From contig NZ_DASUCC010000085.1 of NCBI RefSeq assembly GCF_035762905.1, forward strand, positions 1 to 51,092: a stretch of DNA of 51,092 nucleotides, in the 5' to 3' direction. The stretch's first letter is position 1; each line of letters opens with the position of its first letter. The notes under the pieces are model-generated. The model was not told where the DNA came from, ran no database searches, and worked only from the letters and a program-made list of their open reading frames with translations. A program made the position numbers and the translations under genes. This DNA is from DASYTH01 sp035762905 (GTDB lineage: Bacteria; Actinomycetota; Actinomycetes; Mycobacteriales; Pseudonocardiaceae). Below, piece by piece: positions 33,017 through 40,846 of the stretch.

Positions 33017-34013
33017 AGCCGGGGATGTCGATGAGGACCTTGCCGACGGCGCCGGCGCGTACTGCTGCGTGGGCCTCGGCGGTGTTCGCCAAGGGGAAAC
33101 GGTGCAGGGGGAGGCCGGCCTCGGGACCGGCGCGCAGTGCGCCCGCGGCCACCGCCGCGGTCACGTCGGCGATGGCGTTCTCCTTGGCGGCAACGGGTTC
33201 GGTATAGACCAGCACGAACTGGTATCGGATGTTGTGCGCCATCAACGGGAACACCGGCAGGGTCGCGCCGTCCCCGCCGTCGGTGGCGTACACCGAGACC
33301 GTCGCGTTCGGACCGGCCACGGCGGCGACCAGTGGGGCGTTCGTCGCCGGGGACACCTCGACCACGATGTCCACTCCGGCCGGTGCGAACGACTCGATCG
33401 CCTCGACCGCGTTGCCGGTGCGGTAGTTGACCACGTGGTCGGCGCCGGCCGCCTTGGCCAACTCCGCCTTCTCCGGCCCGCTCACCGTGCTGACCACGGT
33501 GGCGCCGGCCCACTTGGCGAGCTGGATCGCGGCGTTGCCGACCGCGCCCGCGCCCCCGGCGACCAACACCATCCGGCCGGACAGCGCCCCGGGGGCGAGC
33601 CGGTCCGGGCCGCCGTCGGCGACGGTCAGGCAGCGGTGCGCGGTGAGCGCCGGGATGCCGATGCTCGCGCCGAGGTCGAACGCGGCGCGCTCGGGCAGCG
33701 GCACCGCGTGCCGCTCGGGCAGCACGACGAACTCCTGAGCGGTGCCGTCCGGGCGCTGCCAGGCCGCCTCCCAGAGCCAGACCCGGGTACCGACGGTCAG
33801 GGACACGTCCGGCCCGACCGCGTCCACCACCCCGGCGCCGTCCTGGTTGGGCACGGTCCGGCCGTCCGGCTCGGCCACCCGGTCCCGCGCCTTCCAGTCG
33901 GTCGGGTTCACCCCGGACACCGCGACCTTGACCCGGACCTCGCCGGGCCCGGGCTCGGGCACCGGAAGGTCGACCAGATCGAAACCGCCCCGCGCGTACA
34001 CGATCGCTTTCAT
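33015..34013 (-). CDS. Zinc-independent quinone oxidoreductase (MDR family)
   Basis: 332 residues. A GroES-like N-terminal part (VRVKVAVSGVNPTDWKARD; GAGVVDAVGPDV) is followed by a Rossmann part with VAGGAGAVGNAAIQLAKWAGATVV (shown as AGGAGAVGNAA). NADPH is the likely cofactor because of the pocket after the second strand (STVSGPEK). The family reduces quinones or enones. ATG at 34013 gives the usual MKAIVYARGG start; ATG 34025 is in frame four codons earlier. Confidence 0.87.
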   Translation of the reverse strand: MKAIVYARGGFDLVDLPVPEPGPGEVRVKVAVSGVNPTDWKARDRVAEPDGRTVPNQDGAGVVDAVGPDVSLTVGTRVWLWEAAWQRPDGTAQEFVVLPERHAVPLPERAAFDLGASIGIPALTAHRCLTVADGGPDRLAPGALSGRMVLVAGGAGAVGNAAIQLAKWAGATVVSTVSGPEKAELAKAAGADHVVNYRTGNAVEAIESFAPAGVDIVVEVSPATNAPLVAAVAGPNATVSVYATDGGDGATLPVFPLMAHNIRYQFVLVYTEPVAAKENAIADVTAAVAAGALRAGPEAGLPLHRFPLANTAEAHAAVRAGAVGKVLIDIPG

Positions 34014-34055
34014 GCGGTCGTGCATACCACGCGCGGGGCGGTCGATGTCAGGCGG

Positions 34056-35567
34056 TCACCCGACCGGTAGGGCCACCCGCTCGTCCGCAGTGGACTCCGG
34101 GTCGACCGGTGCCTTGCCGCGCGGCAGGAACAGCGCCGGCACGAAGGCCACCGCCAGCAGTGCCAGCGACCAGAAGAACGTCGAGCCGAACGCGTCGGCG
34201 ATCAGCGGGTTGACCTGCTCGCGCAGCTCCGGCGGCACGCTCTGGGCCGCGCCGAGCCCGCCGCGGTCACCGCCACCGGGCAGCCGCTCGGCCAGCTCAC
34301 TGGACAGGATGACCGCCATGATCGCGGTGCCGATCGAGCCGCCGATCTGCTGGATGATGTTCAGCGAGGTGGAGGCTCCACCCACTTCCGACTTGGTGAT
34401 CGTGCGCAGCGCCGCCGACATCATCGGCATCATGGTCATGCCCATGCCCATCCCCATGACGAACAGGGCGGAGCCGAGCAGCCAGTACGAGGTGTCCGCG
34501 CCGAGCTGGGTGAACACCGCCATGCCCGCCACGATCACCACGATGCCGGCCTGCGCGATCCGGGCCGGACCGAACCGGTCGGCGACGATGCCGGCGATCG
34601 GCATGGTCAGCATCGCGCCGATGCCCTGCGGCGCCAGCAGCAGACCCGCGGACAGCGCGGTCTCGGCCCGCACGGTCTGGTAGTACAGCGGCAGCATCAG
34701 CATGGCGCCGAAGAACGCCACCGCGAACAGCACCATGGCCGTCGACGACACCGAGAACGTCTTGTTGCGGAACAGCTTCAGGTCGATCAGCGGGTTCGCG
34801 GTGCGGTTGGCCCGCACGACGAACGCGATGATCAGCGCGGCCCCGGCGATCGCCGGCACCAGTACCTCGGCGCCGGTGAACCCGCCGGCCTTCGGCACCT
34901 GGGCCAGGCCGTAGATCAACGCGGCCAGACCGGGGGAGAGCAGCAGCACGCCGAGCAGGTCGAGCTTCTTGGTCGGCTTGGGCTGGTCGGTCGGCAGGAT
35001 GCGCAGGCCGAGCAGGAGCGCGATGATCCCGACCGGCACGTTGATGAAGAAGATCCAGCGCCAGGACACGTCGTCGACCAGCCAGCCGCCGAGGATCGGG
35101 CCGAAGATCGGGCCGAGCAGCATCGGCACGCCGAGCACGCTCATCACCCGGCCGATCCGCTGCGGTCCGGCCGCCTGGGTCAGGATGATCATGCCGGCCG
35201 GCATGATCATGCCGCCGCCGAGGCCCTGCAACACCCGGAAGCCGATCAGCGACTCGACCGACCAGGCCGTGCCGGCCAGCGCGGATCCGATCAGGAACAG
35301 CGTGATCGCGGTGAGGTAGAGCCGTTTCGTGCCGAACCGGTCCGCGGCCCAGCCGGTCAGCGGGATCACCGTGGCCAGTGCGAGCGTGTAGCCGGTGGCG
35401 ATCCACTGGATGGTCTCCAGCGACGTCTCGAACTCGACCGAGAGCTTGCTGATGGCGACGTTCACCACGGTCACGTCGAGGATCGACATGATCGCGCCGA
35501 GCACCACGACCGCACCGACGGCGAGGAGCTTGCGATCGAGCCCCGTTCCGGACGGTGCCCCCGGCAC
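34056..35567 (-). CDS. MFS efflux transporter, DHA2 family (second), start frame-shifted
   Basis: 503 residues from GTG 35567, with about 14 helices. It has LDVTVVNVAISKLS in helix 1, motif A GWAADRFGTKRLYL and the usual acidic/polar helix 4-5 region. The natural start should be ATG 35592, which has an ideal aaaggag site and an ATGA overlap with the MarR stop, but that frame differs by one base from the pump frame. Removing one G of the G6 run at 35578-35583 would fuse them (start MSTGGQSTVPGAPSG). GTG 35567 has no good ribosome site. So either the read has an indel, the gene is in an off state, or the run is a phase-variable switch. Confidence 0.85.
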   Translation of the reverse strand: MPGAPSGTGLDRKLLAVGAVVVLGAIMSILDVTVVNVAISKLSVEFETSLETIQWIATGYTLALATVIPLTGWAADRFGTKRLYLTAITLFLIGSALAGTAWSVESLIGFRVLQGLGGGMIMPAGMIILTQAAGPQRIGRVMSVLGVPMLLGPIFGPILGGWLVDDVSWRWIFFINVPVGIIALLLGLRILPTDQPKPTKKLDLLGVLLLSPGLAALIYGLAQVPKAGGFTGAEVLVPAIAGAALIIAFVVRANRTANPLIDLKLFRNKTFSVSSTAMVLFAVAFFGAMLMLPLYYQTVRAETALSAGLLLAPQGIGAMLTMPIAGIVADRFGPARIAQAGIVVIVAGMAVFTQLGADTSYWLLGSALFVMGMGMGMTMMPMMSAALRTITKSEVGGASTSLNIIQQIGGSIGTAIMAVILSSELAERLPGGGDRGGLGAAQSVPPELREQVNPLIADAFGSTFFWSLALLAVAFVPALFLPRGKAPVDPESTADERVALPVG

Positions 35568-35577
35568 CGTCGACTGT

Positions 35578-35583
35578 CCCCCC
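35578..35583 (-). other. G6 homopolymer, frame break at MarR-efflux junction
   Basis: Six G on the coding strand (six C on the plus strand) between ATG 35592 and the pump frame. One base less would put ATG and pump in frame. The tract is short for strong slippage but is the only frame-correcting site found. Confidence 0.6.
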
Positions 35584-35588
35584 GGTAC

Positions 35589-36056
35589 TCATCGCGACTC
35601 CTTTGCGTGTAGTTCCGGCCGTGCCAGGATCGGCGCCAGCGCGTCGTGGAGCTTGCGGCGCTCCCGCTCGGTGAGCAGGACAGCGAACGCACGCAGCCCC
35701 TCTTGGTGTGCTTCGGACAGGCGCAGCAACAGCTGCCGGCCGGGTTCGGCGAGGCTCGCCCGCTTGACCCGGCGGTCGTGCTCGTCCTCACGTCGGGCGA
35801 CCAGTCCCGCCCGGACCAGGCCGTCCACCGCACGGCCGGCGGCCGCCACGGACAGCCCCAGCCGCTCGGCCAGCTCGTGCAGCGACGGTTCATGATCGCC
35901 GGTGTCCAGGATGAACAGGATGCACAGCTGGGAGAACGACAGGTCCAGGCCTGCGGCGAGGACGAACCTGCGCGCCTCGCCGGCCTTGGTCAGCAGCGTG
36001 AAGAACTCGGCCAGCACTCCGGTGAGCTGATCGACCGACACGCGAGAAACTTGCAC
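35589..36056 (-). CDS. MarR-family transcription regulator (second)
   Basis: 155 residues with winged helix-turn-helix (about 50-115): SLHELAERLGLSVAAAGRAVDGLVRAGLVARRED, with a DRR wing. It lies upstream of the DHA2 pump, and its TGA overlaps the likely pump ATG. It is probably the repressor of its own operon. GTG at 36056 is used; GTG 36041 is an alternative. A perfect TGAATTCA palindrome at 36094-36101 in the upstream DNA is a candidate operator half. Confidence 0.87.
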   Translation of the reverse strand: MQVSRVSVDQLTGVLAEFFTLLTKAGEARRFVLAAGLDLSFSQLCILFILDTGDHEPSLHELAERLGLSVAAAGRAVDGLVRAGLVARREDEHDRRVKRASLAEPGRQLLLRLSEAHQEGLRAFAVLLTERERRKLHDALAPILARPELHAKESR

Positions 36057-36218
36057 AGACGCAACAATATCAACGGCGCAAGTGAACCGGTGTTGAATTC
36101 ATGCTCGGGTGGCTGTGACGATCCACACAGGACAGCAGCGGTCCCGATCGACTCACATGCGCGCCACCGTACGTGGCCGACATAATGCGGCGCACCCGAA
36201 ATTACCGGAGGGGAACCG

Positions 36219-36818
36219 ATGACGAAGGTGGACTTCTACTTCGATCCGGCCTGCCCGTTCGCCTGGATCACCTCCCGGTGGATCCTGGAGGTCGAGCGGC
36301 ACCGCGACATCGACCTGCACTTCCGGGTGATGAGCCTGTCCGTGCTCAACGAGCACCGCGAGCTGGACGACTGGTACCGCGAGTTCTGCGACCGGGCCTG
36401 GGGACCCGTGCGGGTGTGCATCGCCGCCGCGGCCGAGCACGGCGACAGCGTGCTGCGCGACCTCTACACCGCGCTGGGCACCCGGATCCACAACGGCGGC
36501 GACCAGGACTTCCCGGCGGTGATCGCGCAGGCGCTGGCCGAGCTGGGGCTGCCCGCCGACCTGGCCGCCGCGGCCGAGAGCACCGAGCACGACGAGGCGC
36601 TGCGCAAGAGCCACCACGAGGGCATGGACCCGGTCGGCGAGGAGGTCGGCACCCCGACGATCCATATCGACGGCGTGGCCTTCTTCGGGCCGGTGCTGAT
36701 GTCCATCCCGCGTGGCGAGCAGGCCGCGGAACTGTTCGACGCGGCCCGCACGCTCGCCGGCTACCCCCGCTTCTTCGAGCTCAAGCGCACCCGAACCGGC
36801 GAGTTCGACTTCACCTGA
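36219..36818 (+). CDS. DsbA-like mycothiol-dependent nitroreductase (Rv2466c) family protein
   Basis: 199 residues of thioredoxin/DsbA fold. It matches the Rv2466c pattern closely: ITSRWILEV, HFRVMSLSVLNE, RAWGPVRV, ALGTRIHNGG, ALRKSHHEGMDPVGEEVGTP, IHIDGVAFFGPVL and YPRFFELKRTRTG. Rv2466c uses a CPWC active site; here the sequence is PACPFAW, so the second cysteine is Ala. The enzyme probably keeps a single catalytic Cys12 with mycothiol as its resolving thiol, and may be less active on nitro-drugs. A ggagggg site precedes ATG 36219. Confidence 0.88.
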   Translation: MTKVDFYFDPACPFAWITSRWILEVERHRDIDLHFRVMSLSVLNEHRELDDWYREFCDRAWGPVRVCIAAAAEHGDSVLRDLYTALGTRIHNGGDQDFPAVIAQALAELGLPADLAAAAESTEHDEALRKSHHEGMDPVGEEVGTPTIHIDGVAFFGPVLMSIPRGEQAAELFDAARTLAGYPRFFELKRTRTGEFDFT

Positions 36819-36845
36819 CCCGCTCGCCAACTAGGTTGGGCACCC

Positions 36846-37820
36846 ATGAGGTGCGCGCCCGACGCCGTCGCCCGGGTGCTGGCGACGGCGGTGCCGGAGC
36901 CGGTCACGGTCGACCGGCTGGAACCGCTCACCGGCGGCGCGTCCGCGGACATCTGGTCGGTGGACGCCACCGACGGCGCGGGAACCGCGCACGCGCTGAT
37001 CCTGCGCCGCGGGGCGAGTCGCGGCGACATCAGCTTCGGCATCGACCCGCGGCTGGAACCGCTGGTGCAGCGCGCGGCGGCCGGTGCGGCGGTGCCCACC
37101 GCGGACGTGCTGGCCACCTTCGCCGACGACGATGCGCTCGGCACCGGCTACCTGATGCGCCGGCTGCCCGGCGAGACCATTCCGCGCAAACTGTTCCGGG
37201 ACCCCGCCTACGCCGTGGCCCTTGCGGCGCTCACCGGCGACTGCGCCACGGCGCTGGCCCGGGTGCACGAGGTCCCGCTGGACGCCCTGCCGGCGCTGCC
37301 CCAACTGCCCGCCTACGAGCAGCTGACCTTCCTCGAGTCGCTGCACCGCTCGATCGGCCAACCGGTGCCCACCTTCGAGCTGGGATTCGCCTGGCTGCGC
37401 GAACGCATCCCGCCGCCGGCACCGCTTCGCCTTGTCCACGGCGACTTCCGCACCGGCAACTTCCTGGTCGACGAGCGCGGCCTGGTCGCCGTGCTGGACT
37501 GGGAGCTGGCCCATCTCGGCGACCCGGCCGAGGACATCGGCTGGCTGTGCACCCGCGCCTGGCGGTTCGGCGGGGCCGGCGAGGTCGGCGGGTTCGGCTC
37601 CCGGGCGGACTTCTACGCCGCCTACCAGCGGGCCAGCGGGCTCCCGGTGGACCACGACCGGGTGCGGTTCTGGGAGGTGTTCGGCTCGCTCAAGTGGGGC
37701 ATCATCTGTCAGCTTCAAGCGTTCGCCCACCTGCGCGGCGAGCGGCCGTCCGTGGAACGCGCCGCGATCGGCCGGCGGGTCACCGAGGCCGAGCTGGACC
37801 TGCTGCTGCTCACCCTGTGA
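36846..37820 (+). CDS. APH-like phosphotransferase family protein
   Basis: 324 residues of aminoglycoside-phosphotransferase fold. It has the catalytic loop LVHGDFRTGNFLVD (HxD..N type) and VLDWELAHLGDPAEDIGW for metal binding. These proteins are often paired with a DUF6285 protein and an acyl-CoA dehydrogenase (FadE36-type). A DUF6285 gene follows; the dehydrogenase is missing. The phosphorylated substrate is unknown and antibiotic resistance is not implied. Confidence 0.87.
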   Translation: MRCAPDAVARVLATAVPEPVTVDRLEPLTGGASADIWSVDATDGAGTAHALILRRGASRGDISFGIDPRLEPLVQRAAAGAAVPTADVLATFADDDALGTGYLMRRLPGETIPRKLFRDPAYAVALAALTGDCATALARVHEVPLDALPALPQLPAYEQLTFLESLHRSIGQPVPTFELGFAWLRERIPPPAPLRLVHGDFRTGNFLVDERGLVAVLDWELAHLGDPAEDIGWLCTRAWRFGGAGEVGGFGSRADFYAAYQRASGLPVDHDRVRFWEVFGSLKWGIICQLQAFAHLRGERPSVERAAIGRRVTEAELDLLLLTL

Positions 37821-37828
37821 GGTACGCC

Positions 37829-38245
37829 ATGCTGGACGAACGCCCGACCGCCGCCGAACTGGTCGCCGCCGTCGCCGAGTTCCTGGAGCGGGAGGCCGGA
37901 CCCGCGCTGACCGGCCCGCTGGCCTTCCACGCCAGGGTGGCCGCGGGTGCGCTGCGGATCGTCGGGCGGGAGCTGGCCGACGGGCCCGGGACGACCGCCG
38001 CCGAACTGTCCCGGCTGCGTGCCCTCACCCATGCCGACGCCGACCTGCCCACGCTGAACGCCTTGCTGGCGGCCAAGATCCAGGCCGGTGAACTGTCCAC
38101 AGCGGACGATGCGGTTCGCGACCATCTGATCCGCAGCGTGCTGGCCCGGCTGGCCATCGACAACCCCCGGTATCCCTCGCTCGCCGAGGCGGAACGGCGG
38201 TGGCCGGATGTTCAGCCGCCGGCCCACGGCGGATCACCCCGGTAG
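37829..38245 (+). CDS. DUF6285-family protein
   Basis: 138 residues, mostly alpha-helical, in the family that sits after APH-like kinases in actinobacteria. Ala/Leu/Arg-rich helices (LAFHARVAAGALRIVGREL; LLAAKIQAGEL) suggest a scaffold or partner. ATG at 37829 has a gtgagg site; GTG 37817 overlapping the previous stop is also possible. The 3' end overlaps the convergent Rieske gene by 34 bases. Confidence 0.75.
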   Translation: MLDERPTAAELVAAVAEFLEREAGPALTGPLAFHARVAAGALRIVGRELADGPGTTAAELSRLRALTHADADLPTLNALLAAKIQAGELSTADDAVRDHLIRSVLARLAIDNPRYPSLAEAERRWPDVQPPAHGGSPR

Positions 38246-39339
38246 GCCCGCCCCACCAGCGTGACCCACTGGTGCACCGCGTCCTCGTTGGGCGCGAACG
38301 GCCCCGGCCGGAAGTGCGGCGAGGCGAGCCCGCGCTGCACCGACTCGCAGGCGGCCCAGTCCTGCCGGTTCGTGCGGTCCCAGAACTCCACCGCGTAGGT
38401 CGGGTCGGCCACGCCGCCGGGCATCAGCCAGGAGCACTCGACCCGGGTGCGGTCCGGCGCGACCGGCCGCATCCGGTGCGTCATCACGTAGTCCGGGTGC
38501 AGCGAGAGCAGCAGGTCCGGCAGCAGCGCCAGGTAGCGCACCCGGCGCTGGTCCACTCCGGGCAGCGGGACGCCGCCGGACCGCCCGTCCACCGACATGG
38601 TGGCCATCCCGTCCCGGAGGTCCATGGACCCGCCGACCCAGGCGCCGGGCAGGTCGTAGTTGTCGCCGCTGTCCGGCGGGGACACCGCGCACAGCTCCGG
38701 ATGGATCCGCGGGCAGTGGTAGCACTCCTGGTAGTTCTCGTGCAGCAGCTTCCAGTTCGCCCGGACCTCGTAGCTGTGCCGGGCGGCCAGGGTGAGCCGG
38801 TCCGGCGCGTACGGCGCGACCAGTTCGGTCAGTGCGCCGGCATACTCCTCGAACGGCGGCGCGTCGCCGGTCGCGTTGACGAACACCCAGCCGTGCCACA
38901 CCCGCGCCGGCAGCGGCACCAGCCCGTGCTCGGCCGGGTCGAACCCCGGCACGTCTCGAAACCGCGGCGCCGCGGCCAGCGCACCGTCCACTGTGTACAC
39001 CCAGCCGTGGTACGGGCAGACGACCACCCGGCCGTCCGCCGAACCGCCGTCCGGCAGCAGTTCGTGCCCGCGGTGCCGGCAGGTGTTGGCGAACGCCCGC
39101 ACCTCGTCGCCGGTCCGGGTCAGCAGCACCGGAACATCGCCGACCGTGGCCCCGCGCTGCGCGGGCAGTTCGGCCAGCCGGCCGAGGCAGCTCCAGGTTC
39201 CGGCGAACAGGTGCCGGTGCTCCCAGCCGAGCACCTCGGCCGAGGTGTACGCCCGGGCCGGCAGCATCCGGGACGCACCGAACGGGCGCACGACGCCGGC
39301 CAACTCGTCCGGGTCAAGCGGAGCGGGCGGCCAGGTCAT
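38212..39339 (-). CDS. Rieske aromatic-ring-hydroxylating oxygenase, alpha subunit
   Basis: 375 residues. The Rieske 2Fe-2S motif is CRHRGH...CPYHGW (about residues 88-113). The catalytic mononuclear iron region includes NYQECYHCPRIHPEL (two His). It resembles the choline/carnitine/phenylpropionate type of single-protein Rieske oxygenases, which need a separate reductase; none is nearby. ATG at 39339 overlaps the TGA of the upstream FtsX-domain gene. Confidence 0.9.
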   Translation of the reverse strand: MTWPPAPLDPDELAGVVRPFGASRMLPARAYTSAEVLGWEHRHLFAGTWSCLGRLAELPAQRGATVGDVPVLLTRTGDEVRAFANTCRHRGHELLPDGGSADGRVVVCPYHGWVYTVDGALAAAPRFRDVPGFDPAEHGLVPLPARVWHGWVFVNATGDAPPFEEYAGALTELVAPYAPDRLTLAARHSYEVRANWKLLHENYQECYHCPRIHPELCAVSPPDSGDNYDLPGAWVGGSMDLRDGMATMSVDGRSGGVPLPGVDQRRVRYLALLPDLLLSLHPDYVMTHRMRPVAPDRTRVECSWLMPGGVADPTYAVEFWDRTNRQDWAACESVQRGLASPHFRPGPFAPNEDAVHQWVTLVGRAYRGDPPWAGG

Positions 39340-39764
39340 ACCGTCGGCGAGTCCACGGTGCACTGGGGTGGCCGGACCTCCGCGGCCGTGGCCAACTCGC
39401 CCTTCAGCAGACCGGCGAGACCCTCGCCGGTCAGCCCGGGTGCGGGCACCGCCCGCACCGTCGCGGGCAGCGAATCCGGCCCGGCCAGCCCGGCCAGGTT
39501 GGGCTGGCTCTCGAAGACTTCCTTGAACCGCTCGTAGGCCTGCTGCTGGGTCTCGGTCCACAGCATGGCGATCCGCGGATCGCCGTCGAGCCGCTCGGCG
39601 GCGACCCGCATCGCGGCGTCGTCGTGGAAGTACGCGATGACCGCGTCGGCGCAGCGCACCTCGGGCCGGCCGTCCTTCCAGTTCAGCACGATCACCATGG
39701 TGACGGTGGACACCAGCACCACCGCGGCCGTCACGATCCACGCCACCCGTTCACGCACCGTCAC
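39336..39764 (-). CDS. Membrane-anchored FtsX-type extracellular domain protein
   Basis: 142 residues. A single N-terminal membrane helix (about 9-28) is followed by a domain like the FtsX extracellular domain (AERLDGDPRIAMLWTETQQQAYERFKEVFESQPN; GPDSLPATVRAVPAPG). The WTETQQQAYERFKEVF and SLPATVRA elements are the FtsX landmarks. Full FtsX has four membrane helices and works with FtsE; this gene has only the first helix. Coupled to the Rieske gene by an ATGA overlap. Possibly a decoy or partner for an RipC-like hydrolase, but this is inference. Confidence 0.75.
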   Translation of the reverse strand: MTVRERVAWIVTAAVVLVSTVTMVIVLNWKDGRPEVRCADAVIAYFHDDAAMRVAAERLDGDPRIAMLWTETQQQAYERFKEVFESQPNLAGLAGPDSLPATVRAVPAPGLTGEGLAGLLKGELATAAEVRPPQCTVDSPTV

Positions 39765-39810
39765 AGCACAGACGCTACCTGTCGATCATGGCTCGCGGCG
39801 ATGGCGTTCG

Positions 39811-40575
39811 TCAAAAAGCCAGCCAGCCGCCGTCGACGGCAAGGGCATGACCGCTGACATAGTCGGAGCCCGGGCCGGCCAGGAACACGGCGGCGCCGGC
39901 CAGATCGGGTGGATCGCCCCAGCGGCCGGCCGGAATCCGGGTCAGTGTCTGCCGGTACGCCCGCGGGTCGGCGCGCAGCGGTGCGGTGTTGTCGGTGTCG
40001 AAGAAGCCCGGTGCGATGGCGTTGACCTGGACGTTGTGCGGGGCCCATTCGTTGGCCCAGGCCCGGGTCAGGCCGAGCACCGCGTGCTTGCTCGCGGTGT
40101 AGCCGGAAACCATGGTGCCGCCATGGCAGCTCAGGATCGACGCGATATTGATGATCTTGCCGGACCGCCGGTGCAGCATCGGCGGGACCAGTGCCCTGGT
40201 CAACTCGAACAGCGAGTCCACGTTCACCGCGAAGACCGCGCGCCAGTCCGCCAGCGCGTGCCCTTCGGCCGGCGCGCGCCGGATGGTCCCGGCGTTGTTG
40301 ACCAGGATGTCGATCCGGTGCTCGGCCAGGATCGCCGCGGCGGCGCCGGCCACCCGGTCCGGCTCGAGCAGCTCCACCTCGACCACCGACGCGCGCCGGC
40401 CGTGTGCCTCGACCTGCTGGCACACCGCGGAGAGATCCCCCCCGTGACCGAGCAGTACCAGGTCGGCGCCGGCTCCGGCCAGCGCCCCGGCGATCGCCGC
40501 GCCGAGTCCGGTCCGGGCACCGGTGACCAGGGCGGTGCGGCCGTGCAGCGAGAACAGTTGCTCCAGATAGCTCAC
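39811..40575 (-). CDS. KduD-like short-chain dehydrogenase
   Basis: 254 residues of Rossmann SDR fold. It has the cofactor motif TGARTGLG (residues about 18-25), NNAGTIRRAPAE and catalytic Ser-Tyr-Lys (NIASILSCHG, YTASK). NNAGTIRRA resembles 2-deoxy-D-gluconate 3-dehydrogenase (KduD). GTG at 40575 has a ggagg site; it is preferred to the longer frame starting at 40659. Three CATTTGGTT-type repeats occur upstream. Confidence 0.85.
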   Translation of the reverse strand: MSYLEQLFSLHGRTALVTGARTGLGAAIAGALAGAGADLVLLGHGGDLSAVCQQVEAHGRRASVVEVELLEPDRVAGAAAAILAEHRIDILVNNAGTIRRAPAEGHALADWRAVFAVNVDSLFELTRALVPPMLHRRSGKIINIASILSCHGGTMVSGYTASKHAVLGLTRAWANEWAPHNVQVNAIAPGFFDTDNTAPLRADPRAYRQTLTRIPAGRWGDPPDLAGAAVFLAGPGSDYVSGHALAVDGGWLAF

Positions 40576-40626
40576 CAGGGCAGCCTCCCATCCGCGTAGC
40601 GCTCCGCAGAAAGGGGACGATGCTCC

Positions 40627-40726
40627 CATTTGGTTGGCGGCCGGCCATTTGATCGCCAATTCGATGTTCGCCCACGGTGTCCGGAATCGTGCCGTTGGGG
40701 CATTTGGTTCGCATGTGGGTTAACCC
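40627..40726. promoter_or_regulatory. Three CATTTG repeats and a palindrome upstream of the KduD-like gene
   Basis: CATTTGGTTGGC (40627), CATTTGATCGCC (40646) and CATTTGGTTCGC (40701) share the core CATTTGRTYSSC. A perfect GGGTTAACCC palindrome follows at 40717-40726. They sit in the 271-base gap between two divergent genes and may be operators. Otherwise no gene is present in this gap. Confidence 0.4.
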
Positions 40727-40846
40727 GGCAAAAAATGTGGGGGATTAGATCGCGAACCCGTAACGGCACCGCGAGCGAGAGCTATGCGGGGGGATAGATG
40801 GTCCGATTGGCTCGGCTTTCGATCTCCACCGTTGTGAGGAGTTTGG

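Noticed and set aside
32828..33034. Small plus-strand frame encoding GAGDSVA repeats
   Set aside because: No ribosome site, overlaps the oxidoreductase stop and follows strong hairpins; treated as repeat DNA.
34297..35592. 431-codon minus-strand frame from the well-placed ATG 35592
   Set aside because: Translates to Arg/Gly-rich shadow sequence; only its start signal is meaningful, as discussed for the G6 tract.
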